NCBI GenBank assembly: GCA_021817025.1
Contig: JAKAWF010000115.1
Span: forward strand, 1-9,209
Origin: a bacterium
Lineage (GTDB): Bacteria > Chloroflexota > Dormibacteria > UBA8260 > Bog-877
DNA length: 9,209 nucleotides
Direction of reading: 5' to 3'
Below the pieces are notes generated by a model that saw nothing but the letters and a program-made list of their open reading frames with translations, searched no databases and was not told where the DNA came from. The translations under genes and the position numbers were made by a program. Below, one piece after another: positions 6,601 through 9,209 of the stretch (position 1 is its first letter; each line of letters starts with the position of its first letter).

Positions 6601-7194
6601 CCAGGGGCGGCTGTCCAGAGGGAAGCAGTCGACGATGCCGCCCCGGCGGGAGAAGTCACCAGGGGTCAGGGCCACCGGTTCATGGCGGTAGCCGGCCTCC
6701 ATCAGGAGGCGGGCGAACTCTGCGGGTGCAATCTGGCTGCCGACCTCCAGGCCAGCCAGCCACGAGCCCACCCAGTCGGGTGCCATGGTGGGCCGCGCGA
6801 TCGCCTCCAGGGAAGTGACGACCAGGGGCGGCGGGCCCGTTCTGACTCGTCTCAGAGTCCCCAGCCGGTGACGCAGAACCGCCGCCGCCGGGGCCACCCG
6901 GTCGAAGGGAAGCACGTCGGGGGCGGGGAAGAGGCAGACCTCGTCGTCGCCGGAACCGAGCCAGGTCCGCGCCTCAGAGAACGCCTGCTCCGGCGAGTCC
7001 ACGATGAGGCAGACGGTGCGCCCCACAAGGCGCAACCAGATGGCGGCCAGCAGGACAGCCCCGGGGTGGGTCACGCCGCCGATCCGGCCGCAGGATGGGG
7101 ATCCCTGAGAGAACTCCCGGCTGCGCGTGCCCAGCTCACCGCGGGCCAGCCGGTCCAGAAGAGAGTCGGCGGAATCAGCCAATCTCGTTCCCAC
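3652..7194 (-). CDS. mfd: Transcription-repair coupling factor Mfd
   Basis: Mfd is a DNA translocase that removes RNA polymerase stalled at lesions and recruits UvrA for nucleotide excision repair. At 1180 residues the gene is full length. In order: UvrB-like N-terminal region (1 to about 350), linker domain, RNA-polymerase-interacting domain starting at GDVVVHRDHGVGRFLGM (about 505-525), Walker A GDVGFGKTEIA (about 660), the TRG-proximal GTHRLLQKDVRF, DEEQ helicase motif DEEQRFGV (about 763), SATPIPRT motif III, motif VI QLRGRVGRSGQRAYAY, and a C-terminal D7 region. All helicase motifs look intact. The start is GTG at 7194, overlapping the end of pth by 20 bases; TTG at 7182, with GGGA upstream and an 8-base overlap, is an alternative that removes four residues. 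The end overlaps mazG by 4 bases. A 462-codon open frame on the opposite strand is a shadow of this gene. Confidence 0.98.
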   Translation of the reverse strand: MGTRLADSADSLLDRLARGELGTRSREFSQGSPSCGRIGGVTHPGAVLLAAIWLRLVGRTVCLIVDSPEQAFSEARTWLGSGDDEVCLFPAPDVLPFDRVAPAAAVLRHRLGTLRRVRTGPPPLVVTSLEAIARPTMAPDWVGSWLAGLEVGSQIAPAEFARLLMEAGYRHEPVALTPGDFSRRGGIVDCFPLDSRPWRAEWDGDVVAGLWRLDPETQGSRARLDRVSLMPAREFPMDAAALARAADRLRATQLEGLRDDVRERWQAELARLEEGVQPDSLDTLAPLLAEPGNSLLAHLPGDTVFISDRWPRLSRSLEAWVEEVRAIKEAETARGELPVDLPLALVPLQDVEDRLGSSHWVDLSREAVDGPGLVRDLGMGSVPAFNGDLEAFASWAREFTGGGGALLQIGLQEERVVELASELRLDPILVPEFRLDLTPVLPGRLTVAPGDLGGGLVVGEVGVLADADLFGAQKRRPSNLVRTVHRAESSHQGRLHQAGPVTPEAGLLGFELQAGDVVVHRDHGVGRFLGMRLVSDDEGEREYMQLEYADGHRLYVPAEHLDRIQRYVGGVGASPQLSRLGTGEWERTRRGVRRRIDQIAEELVELYSRRQQAKGHAFAPDSRWQQELEASFPYQETRDQMLVLEDIKRDMEAERPMDRLLCGDVGFGKTEIALRAAFKAVEDGWQVAVLVPTTVLAQQHYLTFKERLRAFPVVVEQLSRLRSEEEATGVLSGLAAGTVDIVIGTHRLLQKDVRFKRLGLAILDEEQRFGVLQKERLKQLRTAVDVLSLSATPIPRTLHMALAGIRDLSVIRTPPEGRLPIRTYVTAKEEGLVQDVIRRELARRGQVYYVHNRVQTMVREVELVRRLVPEARVAVAHGQMEERELARAMVAFGSGEVDVLCCTTIIENGLDIPNANTLVVDDASRLGLAQLYQLRGRVGRSGQRAYAYFLYDPDRSLTEQADKRLDVVSELQDLGAGLTLAIKDLEIRGAGNVLGEAQHGDVAAVGIEMYNHLLRQAVLEAQGEELSESPAQVTVSLPLRSLLPHEYIGDERLRLRIYQQLAAATEPATLDELARNLRQRFGPRPPEVENLLIGLRVRLAAAAAGAAAVESGAGEVVVRFEPGHELDLGRLAQEVAAVAASGNQLRLRLAAAGPEWPQLLLHILRRLEAQRVLEPVGGGR

Positions 7195-7792
7195 CCGCGC
7201 CCCGGTTGTACTCGCTCATGGTCGCCTCCAACCCACGCTCTATCACCGAGAGGGCGGCATCGGCGGCGCGGCCGCAGGCACCCTCCAGCAGCTCCCTCTC
7301 CTCGCCCGCCGGGCGGCCGAGCACGTATTCGATCGGATCGACCCCGGGAGGTGGGCGCCCGATCCCCACGCGGAGTCGAGCGAACTCCTGGGACCGTAGG
7401 TGTGCCTGCAGGGAGCGCAGGCCATTGTGGCCCCCCGGGCTCCCAGACCGGCGGAGCCGCAGCCTACCCACTGGCAGGTCGAGATCGTCATACACCACGA
7501 GCATCTGCTCGAGCGTAAGCCCTAGATCTCGGAGGAGCCTGGCTCCGGCGATTCCCGATTCGTTCATGTAGGTGCGGGGGCGGGCCAGGACGATCTCTCG
7601 CCCGGCGTGCTCGCCCCGGCCGGTCCAGGCCGGGGAGCGGCCGGCCCTGAGCCGCACCCCGAGCCGAGCCGCCAGCAACTCGACAACCCGAGAGCCGACG
7701 TTGTGCCGCTGCCCGTCGTAGGCTGCCCCGGGGTTGCCGAGCCCGATGACCAGGATCGGCCCGAGTTGAGGCGCAAACGGAGCCGAGTTCAC
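7175..7792 (-). CDS. pth: Peptidyl-tRNA hydrolase
   Basis: Pth cleaves the ester bond of peptidyl-tRNAs that drop off ribosomes, recycling the tRNA; it is essential in most bacteria. Family signatures and catalytic residues are in place: GLGNPG with Asn20, RHNVG with His30 (the general base), TYMNESG with Asn77, YDDLDLPVG with Asp102, and GGHNGL with Asn123. The 205-residue length is normal with a short N-terminal extension ([12 protein letters not shown]) ahead of the first strand ILVIGLG. The start GTG at 7792 overlaps the ybeY stop as GTGA, and there is no strong ribosome binding site, so translation probably depends on coupling to ybeY. The 3' end overlaps mfd. Confidence 0.97.
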   Translation of the reverse strand: MNSAPFAPQLGPILVIGLGNPGAAYDGQRHNVGSRVVELLAARLGVRLRAGRSPAWTGRGEHAGREIVLARPRTYMNESGIAGARLLRDLGLTLEQMLVVYDDLDLPVGRLRLRRSGSPGGHNGLRSLQAHLRSQEFARLRVGIGRPPPGVDPIEYVLGRPAGEERELLEGACGRAADAALSVIERGLEATMSEYNRGAGGNEIG

Positions 7793-8310
7793 CGTGCCGC
7801 AGGCACCAGCTTTGGCACCCTGGGACGGGCCTCCCCGCGGCGGGTGGCCGCCAGCCCCAGCAGCCGCCGGGTCTCCACGGTCATGCGCCTGGCCTCCTCG
7901 GCCCCGTGGTGGTCATACCCCAGAACGTGGAGCAGGCCGTGGACGGCCAGGAGCCTCAGCTCCTCAACTGGCCTCTGGGGCGCGTTCCCAAGGGCTTCGG
8001 GGACCGAGATCACGATGTCCCCCAGCTCGGGCACCAGCCCGGGGGGCAAGGTGAAGTCAAAGCCGACGGCCGTCTCGCGGGCCGGAAACGCGAGTACGTC
8101 AGTGCTGGCGTCCTGACCCGAGAAGGCCCGGTTCAACCGGGTGATCTCCCTGGTACCGGTGAGGCGACAGTTGAGCGACCCTGCGGGTATCCCGAGGTCC
8201 TCCGTCGCCCCCGCCAGGAGTTGATCGAGGCCGGCGGACCGAGCCAGCGCTCGCTCCGAGGGGGTGAGGGAACGGCTGAGAATGACCCGGGGGCTGACCC
8301 CGGACCTCAG
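7789..8310 (-). CDS. ybeY: Endoribonuclease YbeY, 16S rRNA maturation; non-standard start
   Basis: YbeY is a zinc-dependent RNase required for 16S rRNA 3'-end maturation and 70S ribosome quality control. The diagnostic [11 protein letters not shown] is at residues 124-134, giving the three zinc ligands His124, His128 and His134. STDVLAFP (69-76) and GDIVIS (97-102) are the other conserved blocks. The start is a problem: the family's first strand matches PRVIL (residues 7-11), yet no ATG, GTG or TTG lies in frame anywhere near it. I place the start at CTG 8310, which overlaps the rpsU stop codon as CTGA, copying the GTGA overlaps of ybeY/pth and mfd/mazG. The alternative is GTC at 8298, with GAGG (8308-8305) 6 bases upstream, which would be a normal GTG if one base were misread. 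Frames extending further upstream pass through rpsU and are not real. Confidence 0.9.
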   Translation of the reverse strand: MRSGVSPRVILSRSLTPSERALARSAGLDQLLAGATEDLGIPAGSLNCRLTGTREITRLNRAFSGQDASTDVLAFPARETAVGFDFTLPPGLVPELGDIVISVPEALGNAPQRPVEELRLLAVHGLLHVLGYDHHGAEEARRMTVETRRLLGLAATRRGEARPRVPKLVPAAR

Positions 8311-8510
8311 ACCTGCTTGGCCCGCCGCTTGCGCGCCGCCATGGTCTTCTTCTTGCGACGGACGCTGGGCTTCTCGTAGAACTCCCGGCGGCGCACCTCG
8401 GTGAGGATGCCGTTCTGCTTGATCTTCTTGTTGAAGCGGCGCAGAGCGCTCTCGAAGGACTCCCCTTCCCGCAGCTTTACTTCCGACAGTGGACCTCTCC
8501 TCCTTGGCAT
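8307..8510 (-). CDS. rpsU: 30S ribosomal protein S21 (bS21)
   Basis: S21 is a small, very basic protein of the 30S platform near the 3' end of 16S rRNA and aids mRNA binding during initiation. The core [20 protein letters not shown] followed by [13 protein letters not shown] is unmistakable, and the C-terminus is a lysine/arginine tail ([11 protein letters not shown]). From ATG at 8510 the product is 67 residues. However, a consensus ribosome binding site, AAGGAGG (8505-8499), lies inside these first codons, and 9 bases after it is CTG at 8487-8489. Starting there gives a 60-residue protein beginning (M)SEVKLREGE, which is where S21 usually begins. Both starts are possible; the ATG is annotated as the conservative choice. 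The stop overlaps the proposed ybeY start, so the two are probably translationally coupled, linking an S21 supply to a 16S maturation enzyme. Confidence 0.95.
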   Translation of the reverse strand: MPRRRGPLSEVKLREGESFESALRRFNKKIKQNGILTEVRRREFYEKPSVRRKKKTMAARKRRAKQV

Positions 8511-8547
8511 GCGTGGTGCGCCTTCGCCCGATCCAGCGCGAACTCCG

Positions 8548-8553
8548 ATTGTA
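8548..8553 (-). promoter_or_regulatory. Candidate -10 box for the rpsU operon
   Basis: TACAAT on the minus strand sits in the 79-base gap between the hydrolase stop and rpsU, about 37 bases ahead of the ATG at 8510. No convincing -35 hexamer is found at 16-18 bases; TTGGAC occurs nearby but 27 bases away, too far. If real, it is the start of the rpsU-ybeY-pth-mfd-mazG transcript; otherwise that block is read through from the hydrolase gene. Confidence 0.4.
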
Positions 8554-8589
8554 TCCGGCCGCGCCCCCCTTGCGACGAGGGTCCAATGA

Positions 8590-9209
8590 TCAGCCGAGGC
8601 CGCTCGCCACCCGGGGACGCAAGTACTTCCGCAAGAGGCGGAGGGTGGTCGCCGGATCCTCCTGGAAGAACATGTGGCCCCGGCCCGGCAGCCACTCCAC
8701 CACCGATCCCTCAATCCCCTCCTGAAGGCGCGAAGAATTGCCGGCTGGCATGACCCGGTCGGCGGTGCCATGGAGCAGCAGCGTGGGCGCGGAGATCCGG
8801 GAGAGCCAGGGGCCAATGTCGTGGTGGCGGATTGCGGACCACTGGGCGGCAAAGACCCCGGGGCGCACCGGGTGGGTGGCGCGCCAGCGCACGGCGTCCT
8901 CGATGACATCGGGGTGGGCCGCGGCGAAGCCGCGCTCGTACAGGACCTGGCAGGCAACCCGGTAGGCCATGCCCGGGTCTCGGGCGTCCCCGCCCAGGAG
9001 CAGCCGGGTGTCCTCCGGGTCGGCGCGCACAGCCAGGCGGCCGCCGGGGCCGGTGCAGCCCAGAACCAGGGAGTTGACCCGGTCCCCATGCCGGGCGGCC
9101 AGGTGCTGGGCCACCATCCCCCCCATCGAGACGCCGAAGACGGCGGCCCCGCCCGGCGCCAGAGCGGCGATCACCCCCGCCGCGTCGCCGGCCAGCTGCT
9201 CCATAGATC
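8590..9209 (-). CDS. Alpha/beta hydrolase fold protein, N-terminus outside window
   Basis: The visible 204-plus residues carry the fold's catalytic triad: nucleophile elbow GVSMGG (Ser26 counted from the ATG at 9204), acid in [12 protein letters not shown] (Asp149) and histidine in LPGRGHMFF (His177). The elbow normally comes about 90-100 residues into such proteins and the frame is open to the edge, so the ATG at 9204 is an internal methionine and roughly 70 residues, including the oxyanion-hole HG motif, lie beyond the window. The order of motifs and the segment before the elbow ([15 protein letters not shown]) fit the esterase, haloperoxidase-like and 3-oxoadipate enol-lactonase group, but the substrate cannot be told. 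It is in the same orientation as rpsU, 79 bases upstream; a functional link is not evident. Confidence 0.85.
   Translation of the reverse strand, partial: SMEQLAGDAAGVIAALAPGGAAVFGVSMGGMVAQHLAARHGDRVNSLVLGCTGPGGRLAVRADPEDTRLLLGGDARDPGMAYRVACQVLYERGFAAAHPDVIEDAVRWRATHPVRPGVFAAQWSAIRHHDIGPWLSRISAPTLLLHGTADRVMPAGNSSRLQEGIEGSVVEWLPGRGHMFFQEDPATTLRLLRKYLRPRVASGLG

Noticed and set aside
8307..9089. Long minus-strand frame joining part of the hydrolase region to S21
   Set aside because: The upstream part is an out-of-frame reading of the alpha/beta hydrolase; S21 itself needs only 8307-8510.

Overview
The window is GC-rich bacterial DNA, and every gene I can support lies on the minus strand. It looks like a chromosomal housekeeping segment from a high-GC terrabacterial lineage. 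Chloroflexota, Dormibacterota or a deep actinobacterial relative would all fit: pth-mfd-mazG followed by a FtsB/DivIC-type gene resembles actinobacterial order, but ribosomal protein S21 and YbeY upstream, no enolase gene, and a BNR-repeat lipoprotein are less typical of it. The lineage is inference from gene content only.

Reading in the direction of transcription (right to left): (i) 9209-8590, the C-terminal part of an alpha/beta hydrolase cut by the window edge; (ii) 8510-2924, a tightly packed block rpsU-ybeY-pth-mfd-mazG in which each gene overlaps the next by a few bases. It encodes 30S protein S21, the 16S rRNA maturation nuclease YbeY, peptidyl-tRNA hydrolase, the transcription-repair coupling factor Mfd and the nucleotide pyrophosphohydrolase MazG: a gene-expression and genome-fidelity operon. 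(iii) 2812-1189, a short gap with a possible weak promoter, then a small FtsB/DivIC-like division protein and a lipoprotein with seven Asp-box (BNR) repeats. (iv) 1161-861, a tRNA unit with a good sigma70-type promoter, initiator tRNA-fMet, a second tRNA with a CAU anticodon (elongator Met or Ile2), and a hairpin terminator. (v) 860-290, about 570 bases with no gene I can support. (vi) 268-1, a VapBC-type toxin-antitoxin pair whose antitoxin reading frame is broken twice and whose toxin runs off the left edge.

I see no CRISPR array, insertion sequence or clearly new defence system. The points most worth checking are the start codons of rpsU and ybeY (both may begin at non-standard codons), the promoter that sits almost directly on the 5' end of tRNA-fMet, the doubly frameshifted antitoxin, and the cysteine-rich propeller lipoprotein next to the division gene.
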